A DNA stretch of 64,000 bases. Source: Kytococcus aerolatus (GTDB lineage: Bacteria; Actinomycetota; Actinomycetes; Actinomycetales; Dermatophilaceae). The stretch is from the NCBI RefSeq assembly GCF_900187395.1, contig NZ_FYEZ01000004.1, positions 23,868-87,867 on the forward strand. The letters are read 5' to 3'. Of the stretch, positions 45,151 through 53,545 are shown piece after piece (the stretch's first letter is position 1; each line of letters opens with the position of its first letter). The notes below the pieces were generated by a model, which did no database searches, was not told the origin of the DNA, and saw nothing but the letters and a program-made list of their open reading frames with translations. Position numbers and translations under genes: made by a program.

Positions 45151-46739
45151 AGATCCGGCTGCTGCGCAGCGGACTGCGCCGCTCGCCGATGCGCGCGGTC
45201 GGCTTCGTCCTCGGCGCGGTCCTCCTCGTCGGCGGCGGACTGGCCGGGGGTGGCCTCATGGCCGCCACGGGGCTGACCTGGGCGAGTCGGGCGCAGGACG
45301 TCGGCATCGTCACCACCTGTGTCATGGCACTGGTGGCCCTCCAGTGGTACGTCGTCCCCATCCTCGCGACGGGGCTGGACGAGACCCTGGACCCGGCCCG
45401 CTTCGCCCTCTTCCCGGTGACCGCCCGCCGCCTCCTGCCCGGTCTGGTGGCCAGTTCCCTGGTCGGGCCCGCGGGGGTGGCCCAGCTGGCGCTCACCCTC
45501 GGCTTCGTCCTCGCCTGGGCGCGCACGCCCGCGGCGGCGCTGGCCGCCCTGGTGTTCGGGCTCCTCGGCTCGCTCTCGGCGGTCGTCGGCACCCGGGCCC
45601 TCTCGACGGCGGTGGCCGCGGCCGCCGGGGGACGGCGCTGGCGGGACGCGACGAGCATGGTGGCGGTGCTGCTCAGCGCCACCCTCGGGGTGTGGATCAA
45701 CCTCATCAGCTCCCGCATCACCTCCGTGGAGGCCGCCCGTACCGAGGGCGGCCTGGTGGCCGGGGTGCTCGCCTGGACCCCGCTGGGCGCGCCCTGGGCG
45801 GTGCCCGGGGACGTCGCGACGGGCCGGTGGGGCCTGGCCGTGGCGCACGGGGCGATCGCCGTGGTGACCTGTCTGGCCCTGTTGTGGGTCTGGCGCCGGG
45901 CGTTGGACGCACGGCTCACCAGCCCGCCGGCCTCCGGGGTGGAGGGCACCGTGGTCCGCGGGGCCGCCTGGTACGACCGCTTCCTCCCGGACACGCGGGC
46001 CGGGGCGGTCATGCAGCGCGCCCTGCGCTACTGGACCCGGGACCCGCGCTACCTGATGTCCCTCGGCATGGCCCTCCTCATGCCCGTGCTCATGGTGCTG
46101 CCCGGTCTGCTCGCCCCGTCCGCGGAGCCGATGCCGACCGAGGGGAGGGCGCTGCTGCCCTTCGTGGCGCTCGCGACGGCCTGGGCGTGCTCCATCGCCA
46201 CCATGCAGGACACCTCCTACGACGGGTCGCCCTTCTCGCTGCACGTCCTCTCGGGCATGCGCGGGCGCGACGACCGGTGGGGGCGCGCGCTGCCGGTGCT
46301 CCTGTGGGCGGTCCCGCTGACCCTCGTGCTCGTCACCGTGGGGGCGCTCGCGGTGGGTGACTGGCGCTGGTGGCCGCTGGCGACAGGGCTCTCGCTGGCC
46401 GTCATCGGGGCCGGGGTCGGGGCGGGGCAGTGGACCTCCGCCATGTGGCAGTTCCCCGCCCCGCCGCCGGGGGCCAACCAGTTCGCCAACCCGCCCGGGT
46501 CCACCCTGGCCACCTTCCTCGCCCTGCTCGTGTGCACGGTCACCCAGGTGGCGGTCTGCGTGCCGGTGCTGGTGCTGGGTGTGTGGGGGCACGACAGCCC
46601 GGTGGCCCAGGGGGCGGCCCTGCTGCTCGGGGCGGCCCTCGGGGCCGGCGTGCTGGCGCTCGGCGTCCGCCTCGGCGGGCGTCAGCTCGACCGGGCCTGG
46701 CCGGAGATCCTCGGCCGCGTCACCGAGCGGGCCGGCTGA
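45126..46739 (+). CDS. ABC exporter permease, large
   Basis: A 537-residue membrane protein with about twelve hydrophobic segments in two halves, separated by a cytoplasmic stretch (RRALDARLTSPPASGVEG through RDPRYLM, near residue 260-310). Its length suggests a fused double-size ABC-2 permease serving the preceding ATPase. GTG 45126 lies inside the ATPase frame, so translation is coupled. Its 3' end overlaps the convergent FtsX-type permease by 20 bp. Confidence 0.88.
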   Translation: MVGELVGLKIRLLRSGLRRSPMRAVGFVLGAVLLVGGGLAGGGLMAATGLTWASRAQDVGIVTTCVMALVALQWYVVPILATGLDETLDPARFALFPVTARRLLPGLVASSLVGPAGVAQLALTLGFVLAWARTPAAALAALVFGLLGSLSAVVGTRALSTAVAAAAGGRRWRDATSMVAVLLSATLGVWINLISSRITSVEAARTEGGLVAGVLAWTPLGAPWAVPGDVATGRWGLAVAHGAIAVVTCLALLWVWRRALDARLTSPPASGVEGTVVRGAAWYDRFLPDTRAGAVMQRALRYWTRDPRYLMSLGMALLMPVLMVLPGLLAPSAEPMPTEGRALLPFVALATAWACSIATMQDTSYDGSPFSLHVLSGMRGRDDRWGRALPVLLWAVPLTLVLVTVGALAVGDWRWWPLATGLSLAVIGAGVGAGQWTSAMWQFPAPPPGANQFANPPGSTLATFLALLVCTVTQVAVCVPVLVLGVWGHDSPVAQGAALLLGAALGAGVLALGVRLGGRQLDRAWPEILGRVTERAG

Positions 46740-48135
46740 CCACCCGTCGGTGGAGCGGGCCGGTCGCCAGCACGGCCAGGGCGGCCAGGAGCAGGCCCAC
46801 CCCGAGGACGAGACCGATGAGGAGCGGGCCCTGGCCGGACTGCTCGAAGCCCGCGGTCTGGGAGGCGCGGGCCAGCGGGAGGGCGATCGCGGCCCCCAGC
46901 CCTGCGCCGAGGGCGATGGCCATCACGAGCGGGCCGAGCACCTCCAGCCAGACCACCCGGCGCTGGAAGGGCAGGCCCGTCCCCATCTTTTGCAGGGCCC
47001 GCGACTGGTCGGCGCGCTCGAAGACCGAGGAGGCCTGGGTGATGTAGGTGGCCGTCGCCGTCACGACGAGCCCGATCGCGAGGGTGATGAAGGCGCCCTG
47101 GGTGATGTCCCAGCCGACGGCGGCCTCGACGGTGGCCTCGGCGTCCGCCGGGCCGGGGGGTTCGGTGGGCAGCGGCATCATCGCCACGTAGGTGCCCATG
47201 AAGGTCATGAGGCCGATGCCGGCCACCCGCCCCCAGGTGCTGCGGGGGTCCGCGGCCACCCGGCGGCTGGCGGTCATGAGGCTCGCCCCGGGCAGGTGGG
47301 AGGTCACCCGGGCCGCCAGCTGGAGGAGCCACGGCCCGCCGATGTTCATGGCCGTGACGAGCACGAGCAGCGAGGTGCCGACAATGAGGAAGGGGATCAG
47401 GCTCTGGCCGTCCGACGGGGTGACCAGCGTGAGCACCCAGGCCAGCCCGAGGAGGCCGACGAAGACGAGCAGGCGCCACCAGCGCAGGGCCGGGCTGCTG
47501 GCGCGCCGGGCCACCCCGAGCGGCGAGACGCGCACCCGGCGCATCCCGAGGGCCGCCGAGAGGACGGCGATGAGCAGGGTGGCGGCGGCGATCGCGAGCG
47601 TGAGCCACGCCGGGAGGAGCATCTCCGACGCGCGGACCTGCATCGCCTGCATCTCCAGCCGGGTCCAGGCCGGCAGGGTGAGCAGGTAGAGGAGATAGCC
47701 GAGGACGACCCCGACGAGGGCCTGCAGGACGGTCTCGACGAGCACCATCCGGGTGACCTGGCCGGAGGAGAGCCCGATGAGGCGCAGCGTCGCCATCCGC
47801 TCCTGCCGGCCCCGGGCGCCGAGGACGGCCGCGGACCCGACGAGGGAGACGATCGTGGGCACGAGGAGCATGCAGGCCAGGGCGGCCAGGCCCACGTAGG
47901 GCTGGAGCATCATGTCGCGGAGCCCGGCATCGGCCCGGACCATCTCGGCGTGGATCCCGGTGGGCTCCCGCCAGCGCTGCACGAACATCCACGTGCCCCC
48001 GCCGACGGTGAACGCCAGCGTGGCGGCCACGGTGAGGGCGAGCACGGCGGCGACGAAGAGGAAGGACTCACCCTCCCGGCTGGCGAAGCGGGCCCGGGTG
48101 AGGTGGAGCGTGAAGGAGGTCAGTCCACGGGCCAT
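46720..48135 (-). CDS. FtsX-like (MacB/BceB-type) ABC permease
   Basis: A 471-residue membrane protein with about eight helices in two FtsX-like units (segments VPTIVSLVGSAAVLGARGRQERMATL-type and QGAFITLAIGLVVTATATYI). The Arg-rich GARGRQERMATLRLIGLS loop contacts the ATPase. Such proteins export or sense peptides, lipoproteins or antibiotics. The start ATG overlaps the stop of its ATPase (ATGA). Together with the divergent kinase and regulator it looks like a Bce-like sensing module (inference). Confidence 0.88.
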   Translation of the reverse strand: MARGLTSFTLHLTRARFASREGESFLFVAAVLALTVAATLAFTVGGGTWMFVQRWREPTGIHAEMVRADAGLRDMMLQPYVGLAALACMLLVPTIVSLVGSAAVLGARGRQERMATLRLIGLSSGQVTRMVLVETVLQALVGVVLGYLLYLLTLPAWTRLEMQAMQVRASEMLLPAWLTLAIAAATLLIAVLSAALGMRRVRVSPLGVARRASSPALRWWRLLVFVGLLGLAWVLTLVTPSDGQSLIPFLIVGTSLLVLVTAMNIGGPWLLQLAARVTSHLPGASLMTASRRVAADPRSTWGRVAGIGLMTFMGTYVAMMPLPTEPPGPADAEATVEAAVGWDITQGAFITLAIGLVVTATATYITQASSVFERADQSRALQKMGTGLPFQRRVVWLEVLGPLVMAIALGAGLGAAIALPLARASQTAGFEQSGQGPLLIGLVLGVGLLLAALAVLATGPLHRRVVSRPAR

Positions 48136-48896
48136 CAGGCGTCCACCCCCAGCGGCTGCTCGATGAGCGTGTCGCGGTGGATGAGGCCGTCGCGGATCTC
48201 CACCAGGCGCGAGCACCAGCGGGCCACCCCGGGGTCGTGGGTGACCAGGACGAGGGCGCTCCCGGTGCGGGCCGTGGTTGCCGTGAGCAGCTGCATCACC
48301 TCGTGGCCGGTGGCCTGGTCCAGGGCGCCGGTGGGCTCGTCGGCGAAGACCACGCGCGGCTCACCGGCCATGGCGCGGGCGATCGCCACCCGCTGCGCCT
48401 GACCACCGGACATGTCGCCCGGGCGGCGCGTGCGCAGGTGGCCGATGCCGAGTCCCTCCAGGGCGCTGTCGGCCGCGCGCAGGGCCTGCCCCCGCGGGGT
48501 GCCGTTGAGGAGCTGCGGCAGGGCGACGTTCTCCCGGGCCGGCAGCTCGGGCAGGAGCTGGTGGTCCTGGAAGACGAAGCCGAACTCCCGCAGCCGGGTG
48601 CGGGAGCGCTTCGCGTCCGAGAGGGCGGAGAGGGGCTGGTCCTCGAGGAGGACCTCGCCCCGGGTGGGGGTGACGATCCCCGAGAGGCAGTGCAGCAGGG
48701 TGGACTTGCCGGAGCCCGAGGGGCCCATGACGGCGACGGTCTCCCGGGGGTGGATCGTGAGGCTCACCCCGGCCAGGGCCTGGGCGTCGCCGTAGGAGAC
48801 GGTGATGTCACGGGTCTCCAGGAGCGCGTCCGCCGGGCTGTGGCAGTGGGGCGGTCCGGGGGTCGGTGGGATCGGTGTGCGGTCGTCGGAGTGCAT
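48135..48896 (-). CDS. LolD/MacB-type ABC ATPase
   Basis: A 253-residue ATPase with Walker A GPSGSGKST, signature MSGGQAQR, Walker B VVFADEPTGALDQ and the switch His in LVTHDPGVAR, all typical of LolD/MacB partners of FtsX-like permeases. The N-terminus is Pro- and His-rich. ATG 48896 is used; another ATG at 48905 adds three residues. It is first of a two-gene operon with the permease and divergent from the two-component genes. Confidence 0.93.
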   Translation of the reverse strand: MHSDDRTPIPPTPGPPHCHSPADALLETRDITVSYGDAQALAGVSLTIHPRETVAVMGPSGSGKSTLLHCLSGIVTPTRGEVLLEDQPLSALSDAKRSRTRLREFGFVFQDHQLLPELPARENVALPQLLNGTPRGQALRAADSALEGLGIGHLRTRRPGDMSGGQAQRVAIARAMAGEPRVVFADEPTGALDQATGHEVMQLLTATTARTGSALVLVTHDPGVARWCSRLVEIRDGLIHRDTLIEQPLGVDA

Positions 48897-49017
48897 GGTC
48901 CCCATTCCACGGGCTGGGCGGGCAGGAGACCATGGTGCAGGCAGTGGTTCCCGGGTGGTGCCAGCACTTCCCGCCAGGCTCCCGGTGATGCTCTCCGGCT
49001 CCGGTAGCGTCCCGGGG

Positions 49018-49731
49018 GTGAGCTTCCTGCGACGTGTCGACCCACGCGCCAACGAGCGCCGTGCCGAGCGCCGCATCGCCGCCCTGACCGCCTCCCGCCG
49101 GGAGGTCGTGGACGCGTACGAGGTGGAGCGGCGGCGCATCGAGCGCGACCTGCACGACGGGGCCCAGCAGTACATGGTGGCGGCCGCGATGCTGCTCGGG
49201 GAGGCCCGCGAGCTGGCGGCTGCGCAGCGGGACCCGGGGCTCTCCGAGCTCCTGGCGGCGGCCCAGGGGCGGCTGGCCGAGGGGCTGGACTCGCTGCGGG
49301 CCACGGTGCGCGGCATCCACCCGGCGAGCCTCGTCGAGCAGGGCCTGGCCGCCGCCCTGGAGGAGGTGGCCGAGCGGCTCCCCGGACCCATCCGCGTGAT
49401 CTGCCCGCACCCGTTGCCGGTGATTCCCGAGGGGGTGCTCGTCTCGGCCTACTTCTTCGCCTGCGAGGCGATGGCGAACGCCGCGAAGCACGCCCCGGGA
49501 GCGGAGGTCACGGTCCTCCTGGCCGCGGACACGGACCTGCGCATCTCGGTGGTGGACACCGGCCCCGGCGGGGCCCGCATCCTGCCGGGGCACGGCCTGT
49601 CCGGGCTCGCCGAGCGGTTGGCGGCCTTCGGCGGGGAGGTCACCGTCGCCAGCCCGCCCGGTGGGCCCACCCAGGTGGCGGCCTCGGTGCCGCTGCTGCT
49701 GCGCCGGGGCGAGCCGGGGGTGGTCCTGTGA
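49018..49731 (+). CDS. Soluble NarL-type histidine kinase
   Basis: A 237-residue kinase lacking any transmembrane or sensor domain. A short basic coiled N-terminus leads to the HisKA_3 phosphoacceptor in RRIERDLHDGAQQYMVA, then the HATPase N-box FACEAMANAAKHAPG and G-box PGHGLSGLAERLAAFGG. Being membrane-less, it must sense inside the cell or through a partner such as the divergent FtsX-type transporter. GTG 49018 is chosen because TAGCGT (49005-49010) lies 7 nt upstream, the leaderless pattern; an in-frame ATG at 48988 is the alternative. Confidence 0.9.
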   Translation: MSFLRRVDPRANERRAERRIAALTASRREVVDAYEVERRRIERDLHDGAQQYMVAAAMLLGEARELAAAQRDPGLSELLAAAQGRLAEGLDSLRATVRGIHPASLVEQGLAAALEEVAERLPGPIRVICPHPLPVIPEGVLVSAYFFACEAMANAAKHAPGAEVTVLLAADTDLRISVVDTGPGGARILPGHGLSGLAERLAAFGGEVTVASPPGGPTQVAASVPLLLRRGEPGVVL

Positions 49732-50417
49732 GCGCGCGGCTGGTGGTGGCCGACGACTCGGCGATCCTCCGGGAGGGGCTGGCCGGGCTGCTGGAGCGCC
49801 GTGGGTACGAGATCCTCGGGCAGGCTGCCGATGCGACCGGGCTGGTCGACCTGGTGCGCGGCCTGACCGCCTCCCGCCAGCGCCCCGACGCGGTGGTGAC
49901 CGACGCCCGGATGCCCCCGGAGATGACCGACGACGGCATCCGCGCGGCGGTCGAGCTCAAGCGGGAGCACCCGGAGCTCTCGGTGCTCGTGGTGAGCCAG
50001 TACGTGGTGCCGGTGCACGCCCAGCGCCTCTTCGCCCTGCCGCAGCCGCCGCGGGCCGGGGGAGTGGGCTACCTGCTCAAGGACCGGATCAGCGAGGTGA
50101 CGGACTTCGTCTCCTCCCTCGAGCTCGTCCTGGCCGGGGGAGTGGTCACCGACCCCACGGTGGCCCGGGCGATGATGCGCTCCGGGGCCTCCGGCCTCGG
50201 ACAGCTCAGCGCCCGCGAGCTGGAGGTGCTGGAGCTCATGGCCCGGGGCCTGTCGAACACCCAGATCGCCGGGGAGCTGTTCGTCTCCGGGGCCGCGGTG
50301 GCCAAACACGTCTCGAACATCTTCGCCAAGCTGCGGCTGGCGCCGGACGAGGAGAACCGCCGGGTGCGGGCGATCCTCGCCTATCTCACCGAGCACGGGG
50401 GCGGGCCGCCGGCCTGA
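49728..50417 (+). CDS. LuxR/NarL response regulator paired with the soluble kinase
   Basis: A 229-residue regulator with acidic pocket VVADDSAIL, phosphoacceptor Asp in VVTDARMPPEMTDDG, conserved Lys in GVGYLLKDRI and a LuxR DNA-binding domain at about 150-215 (LSARELEVLELMARGLSNTQIA, VAKHVSNIFAKL). GTG 49728 overlaps the kinase stop, so the two are made together. The divergent ATPase-permease operon is the likeliest target. Confidence 0.93.
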   Translation: MSARLVVADDSAILREGLAGLLERRGYEILGQAADATGLVDLVRGLTASRQRPDAVVTDARMPPEMTDDGIRAAVELKREHPELSVLVVSQYVVPVHAQRLFALPQPPRAGGVGYLLKDRISEVTDFVSSLELVLAGGVVTDPTVARAMMRSGASGLGQLSARELEVLELMARGLSNTQIAGELFVSGAAVAKHVSNIFAKLRLAPDEENRRVRAILAYLTEHGGGPPA

Positions 50418-50441
50418 GACCTGCCCCTCCGGGAGCGGCGG

Positions 50442-51086
50442 TCAGCCCGCCGTCGGCGGCAGCACATCGGTCTGGGCGGGCAGGTCCACCAGCCCGACCG
50501 GGCAGCTCATCCCGTTCGGCCCGTGATTGCAGTAGCCGCCGGGGTTCTTGTGCAGGTACTGCTGGTGGAACTCCTCGGCGAGGTGGAACTCCCCGACGTG
50601 CTCCGGCTCCACGATCTCGGTGGTGACCACCCCGTGGCCGGCCGCCAGGAGCTGCTCCTGCATCGCCTCGCGCTGGGCCCGGGCGACCCGCACCTGGTGG
50701 CCGGTGGTGCAGAAGACCGCCGAGCGGTACTGCGAGCCGATGTCGTTGCCCTGCCGGTTGCCCTGGGTGGGGTCGTGGTTCTCCCAGAAGACGCGCAGCA
50801 CCTCGTCGACGGTCACGCGTTCCGGGTCGAAGACCACGCGGACGGTCTCGGCGTGGCCGGTCGTCCCGCTGCACACCGAGCGGTACGTGGGGTGCGGGTC
50901 GGAGCCGCCCATGTAGCCCACGGCAGTGGTCACCACCCCGGGCAGCTGCCAGTAGAAGCGCTCCACGCCCCAGAAGCAGCCGGCGGCCACGTGGACGATC
51001 TCGCAGCCGCCGGGCCACGAGTCCATGGGCACGTCGAGCACGGCGTGGGGCGTTCCGGGGGCGAGGGGCGTGTTCGGGTCGATCAT
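50442..51086 (-). CDS. msrA: Peptide methionine sulfoxide reductase A
   Basis: A 214-residue enzyme reducing methionine S-sulfoxide in proteins. The active site GCFWG carries Cys37, and recycling cysteines lie in the C-terminal GGYCNHGPNGMSCPVG segment. The GYMGGSDPHPTY, GHAETVRVVFDP and QYRSAVF segments are family landmarks. ATG 51086 has GACGAT (51093-51098 on the complement) six nucleotides upstream, suggesting a leaderless mRNA. It converges with the response regulator, 24 nt apart. Confidence 0.96.
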   Translation of the reverse strand: MIDPNTPLAPGTPHAVLDVPMDSWPGGCEIVHVAAGCFWGVERFYWQLPGVVTTAVGYMGGSDPHPTYRSVCSGTTGHAETVRVVFDPERVTVDEVLRVFWENHDPTQGNRQGNDIGSQYRSAVFCTTGHQVRVARAQREAMQEQLLAAGHGVVTTEIVEPEHVGEFHLAEEFHQQYLHKNPGGYCNHGPNGMSCPVGLVDLPAQTDVLPPTAG

Positions 51087-51117
51087 GCCCCCATCGTCGC
51101 ACCGGGACCGGAGAACG

Positions 51118-51158
51118 CCGGAGGCCGGCACCCCACAGGTGGGGGTGTCGGCCTCCGG
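51118..51158 (-). terminator. Terminator after greA
   Basis: An imperfect stem of about 18 bp with a G-U wobble pairs 51118-51136 with 51140-51158, 17 nt beyond the greA stop and upstream of msrA on the same strand. Confidence 0.75.
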
Positions 51159-51174
51159 TCGGTGGGGTCGGTGC

Positions 51175-51669
51175 TCAGCCCTCGTAGGGCTTGACGCCCA
51201 CGATGCGGACGTCGATGGTCTTGCCGTTGGGGGCCTCGTAGCCGATGGTCTCGCCCTGCTTGTGGCCGTTGATGGCCTGCCCCAGCGGGGACTTCTCCGA
51301 GTAGACCTCCAGGTCGTCGCCGTCGGCGATCTCGCGGTTGCCGAAGAGGAAGGTCTCGGTGTCGCCGAACATCTCGATGGTCACCACCATGCCGGGCTCG
51401 ACGACACCGTCGTCGGCCGGGGGCTCCTCACCGACCTCGGCGTTCTCGAGCAGCCGGGTGAGCTGCGCGATGCGCGCCTCCATCTTCCCCTGCTCCTCCT
51501 TGGCCGCGTGGTACCCGCCGTTCTCCTTGAGGTCCCCCTCGGAGCGGGCCTCCTCGATCCGGTAGGCGATGTCGCGGCGCCCCTCGCCCTTGAGCTGCTC
51601 GAGCTCGGAGGTCAGGCGCTCGTGGGCCGCACGGGTCAGGTACGTCGTCTCGGGCGTGGTCTCAGCCAT
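51175..51669 (-). CDS. greA: Transcription elongation factor GreA
   Basis: A 164-residue factor that stimulates transcript cleavage by backtracked RNA polymerase. The N-terminal coiled coil runs to about residue 80 (EEARSEGDLKENGGYHAAKEEQ, with the acidic tip residues DLKEN) and the C-terminal FKBP-like domain ends GKTIDVRIVGV. ATG 51669 follows AAGGAGAAGACC; an upstream in-frame ATG at 51711 is rejected on that basis. The greA-DUF4307-mca order matches M. tuberculosis Rv1080c-Rv1082. Confidence 0.97.
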   Translation of the reverse strand: MAETTPETTYLTRAAHERLTSELEQLKGEGRRDIAYRIEEARSEGDLKENGGYHAAKEEQGKMEARIAQLTRLLENAEVGEEPPADDGVVEPGMVVTIEMFGDTETFLFGNREIADGDDLEVYSEKSPLGQAINGHKQGETIGYEAPNGKTIDVRIVGVKPYEG

Positions 51670-51722
51670 GGTCTTCTCCTTCGCCGCTCCGGTCACGACG
51701 GGTGTCGTCACCGGACTGCGGA

Positions 51723-51755
51723 AAGGTCCGGCCGCCAGCTTCGCGACCGGACCTT
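51723..51755 (-). terminator. Possible terminator after the DUF4307 gene
   Basis: A 9-bp perfect stem (51723-51731 with 51747-51755) and 15-nt loop, followed on the complementary strand by a short T-rich stretch. It lies in the 214-nt gap between the DUF4307 stop and the greA start. It could equally be part of the greA 5' leader. Confidence 0.4.
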
Positions 51756-51883
51756 GTGTCGTGTGGGTGTCTGTCCCGTGGTCACTCGGCGTCGACTGCG
51801 GAGCAGGAAGCGCACGGGCCCACGGGGGATGAGGGGCAAGAGTACTCGGGAAGTCGCCGGACTGCCAGCCCCTCGGTGCGGGG

Positions 51884-52279
51884 TCAGGCCTCGTCGGTGT
51901 ACCAGCAGCCCGTCACGTACCCCACCAGCGGGCGGGCGGTGGTGCGCATCGTGCTCCGTTCGCGGGTGGACCCCTCGCCGGAGGGCGGCACCTGCACCTC
52001 CGTGGTGCCGACCACGGCGTGCTTCTCGTCCTCGGCCACCAGCCGGCAGGCCACCTCCCGCTCCGGGTCACGGTGCACGTCGTAGATGACGGTGACGGAG
52101 CTGTCGGTCACGTCCTCGTAGCCGGCGTCGTACCAGCTGACCTTGCCGGCGGTGAGCGCCAGGCCGAACCACACGACGACGGCCGTGGCCAGGGCGATCC
52201 CGACGCCCCCGATGATCCACCAGCGACGGCGACGCGCGGCCTCCGCGGTGCGGGAGGTGGGCTGGGCGGGGGCGGTCAT
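51884..52279 (-). CDS. DUF4307 membrane protein
   Basis: A 131-residue protein with a short Arg-rich cytoplasmic start, one transmembrane helix at about residues 21-43 (WWIIGGVGIALATAVVVWFGLAL) in part, and an extracytoplasmic beta-strand domain with DSSVTVIYDVHRDP and a conserved Cys pair (VACRLV, GCWYTDEA). It is the counterpart of M. tuberculosis Rv1081c; function unknown. It is divergent from mca. Confidence 0.87.
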   Translation of the reverse strand: MTAPAQPTSRTAEAARRRRWWIIGGVGIALATAVVVWFGLALTAGKVSWYDAGYEDVTDSSVTVIYDVHRDPEREVACRLVAEDEKHAVVGTTEVQVPPSGEGSTRERSTMRTTARPLVGYVTGCWYTDEA

Positions 52280-52349
52280 CGGGTCTCCTGCGCGCGATGG
52301 GGGACAATGGCGCTCGCCATTGTCCTGCACGACCCTGGAGGAGCCCCCG

Positions 52350-53306
52350 GTGACCGACCAGCTGCGCCTGCTCGCGGTCCACGCCCACCCGGACGACGAG
52401 TCCAGCAAGGGGGCGGCGACCACGTTGCGCTACGTGGCCGAGGGTCGGTCGGTCACGGTCGTCTCCTGCACCGGGGGCGAGCGGGGCGACGTGCTCAACC
52501 CGCGTCTGCAGGAGGACCCCCAGGTGCTGCGGAACCTGCCGGAGGTGCGGCGGCGGGAGATGGCCGCCGCCCAGGAGGTCCTCGGTGTGGACCACGTGTG
52601 GCTGGGTTTCGTGGACTCGGGGCTGCCGGAGGGCGATCCGCTGCCCCCGCTGCCGGAGGGGTGCTTCGCCCGGGAGTCCCTGGAGGTGACCGCGGAGGCC
52701 CTGGTCCGGGTCATCCGCGAGGTGCGCCCCCACGTGGTCACCACCTACGACGAGAACGGCGGGTACCCCCACCCGGACCACATCATGACCCACCGGGTGA
52801 CGATGGCCGCGGTGGAGGCAGCGGGTGACGCGGCGCGCTTCCCCCACGCCGGGGAGCCCTGGCAGCCGTTGAAGGTCTACTACAACGCCGGGTTCAACCC
52901 GCAGCGGATCGAGGCCCTGCACGCGGGCTGCGAGGAGGCGGGGCTGGAGTCCCCGTACGCCGGGTGGCTGGATCGCTGGGAGGGGCGCCCCCGCCGGACG
53001 ATCACCACGCAGGTGGAGGCGGCGGACTGGTTCGAGGGGCGGGACGACGCCCTGCGGGCCCACGCCACCCAGATCGACCCCGACGGCTTCTTCTTCAGCG
53101 TGCCGCTCGAGGTGCAGCGGCGGGCCTACCCGTACGAGGACTACGAGCTGGCGGTCTCGCTGGTGGAGGTGACGCTGCCCGAGGACGACCTGTTCGCCGG
53201 GATCCCCGCGGACCCGGGGGAGGCCGACGCCCTGGCCCGCGCCGCTCGCTGGGCCGACATGAGCTACGACGGCCGGACCACGGCGGTCGAGGAGGAGGAC
53301 GCATGA
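52350..53306 (+). CDS. mca: Mycothiol S-conjugate amidase
   Basis: A 318-residue zinc amidase of the MshB/Mca (LmbE-like) family that cleaves mycothiol adducts of electrophiles, releasing mercapturic acids for export. The zinc site AHPDDESSKG is at residues 11-20 and the third ligand in GGYPHPDHIMTH. The Lys after AHPDDESS favours Mca over MshB, but the call also rests on context beside greA and DUF4307. It marks the organism as a mycothiol-producing actinomycete. GTG 52350 follows GGAGGAG. Confidence 0.93.
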   Translation: MTDQLRLLAVHAHPDDESSKGAATTLRYVAEGRSVTVVSCTGGERGDVLNPRLQEDPQVLRNLPEVRRREMAAAQEVLGVDHVWLGFVDSGLPEGDPLPPLPEGCFARESLEVTAEALVRVIREVRPHVVTTYDENGGYPHPDHIMTHRVTMAAVEAAGDAARFPHAGEPWQPLKVYYNAGFNPQRIEALHAGCEEAGLESPYAGWLDRWEGRPRRTITTQVEAADWFEGRDDALRAHATQIDPDGFFFSVPLEVQRRAYPYEDYELAVSLVEVTLPEDDLFAGIPADPGEADALARAARWADMSYDGRTTAVEEEDA

Positions 53307-53545
53307 ACACCGCGATGACCACGCTGGGGCTGCTGGCCCAGCAGGAGCCGGACACGAACGTCTCGACCACGGGAGGCCTGGGTGCCTTCCTCGCGATGTT
53401 CGTGCTGGCCCTCGCCGTCTGGGCCCTGGGCTGGAGCATGACCCGGCACCTGCGCCGGGTGAGCTATCTCGAGAAGCAGCGTCGCCGCGAGGAGGCCCGG
53501 GAGGGTGCCGGCGCCCAGCACGAGGGCGGCCCCGCGGGTGAGTGA
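53303..53545 (+). CDS. Small single-helix membrane protein
   Basis: An 80-residue protein: a short N-terminus, one transmembrane helix at about residues 27-46 (GAFLAMFVLALAVWALGWSM) and a basic/acidic tail (RHLRRVSYLEKQRRREEA). ATGA overlap with mca. It occupies the place of M. tuberculosis Rv1083, also a small membrane protein of unknown function beside mca. The next gene starts inside it by 8 bp. Confidence 0.78.
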   Translation: MNTAMTTLGLLAQQEPDTNVSTTGGLGAFLAMFVLALAVWALGWSMTRHLRRVSYLEKQRRREEAREGAGAQHEGGPAGE

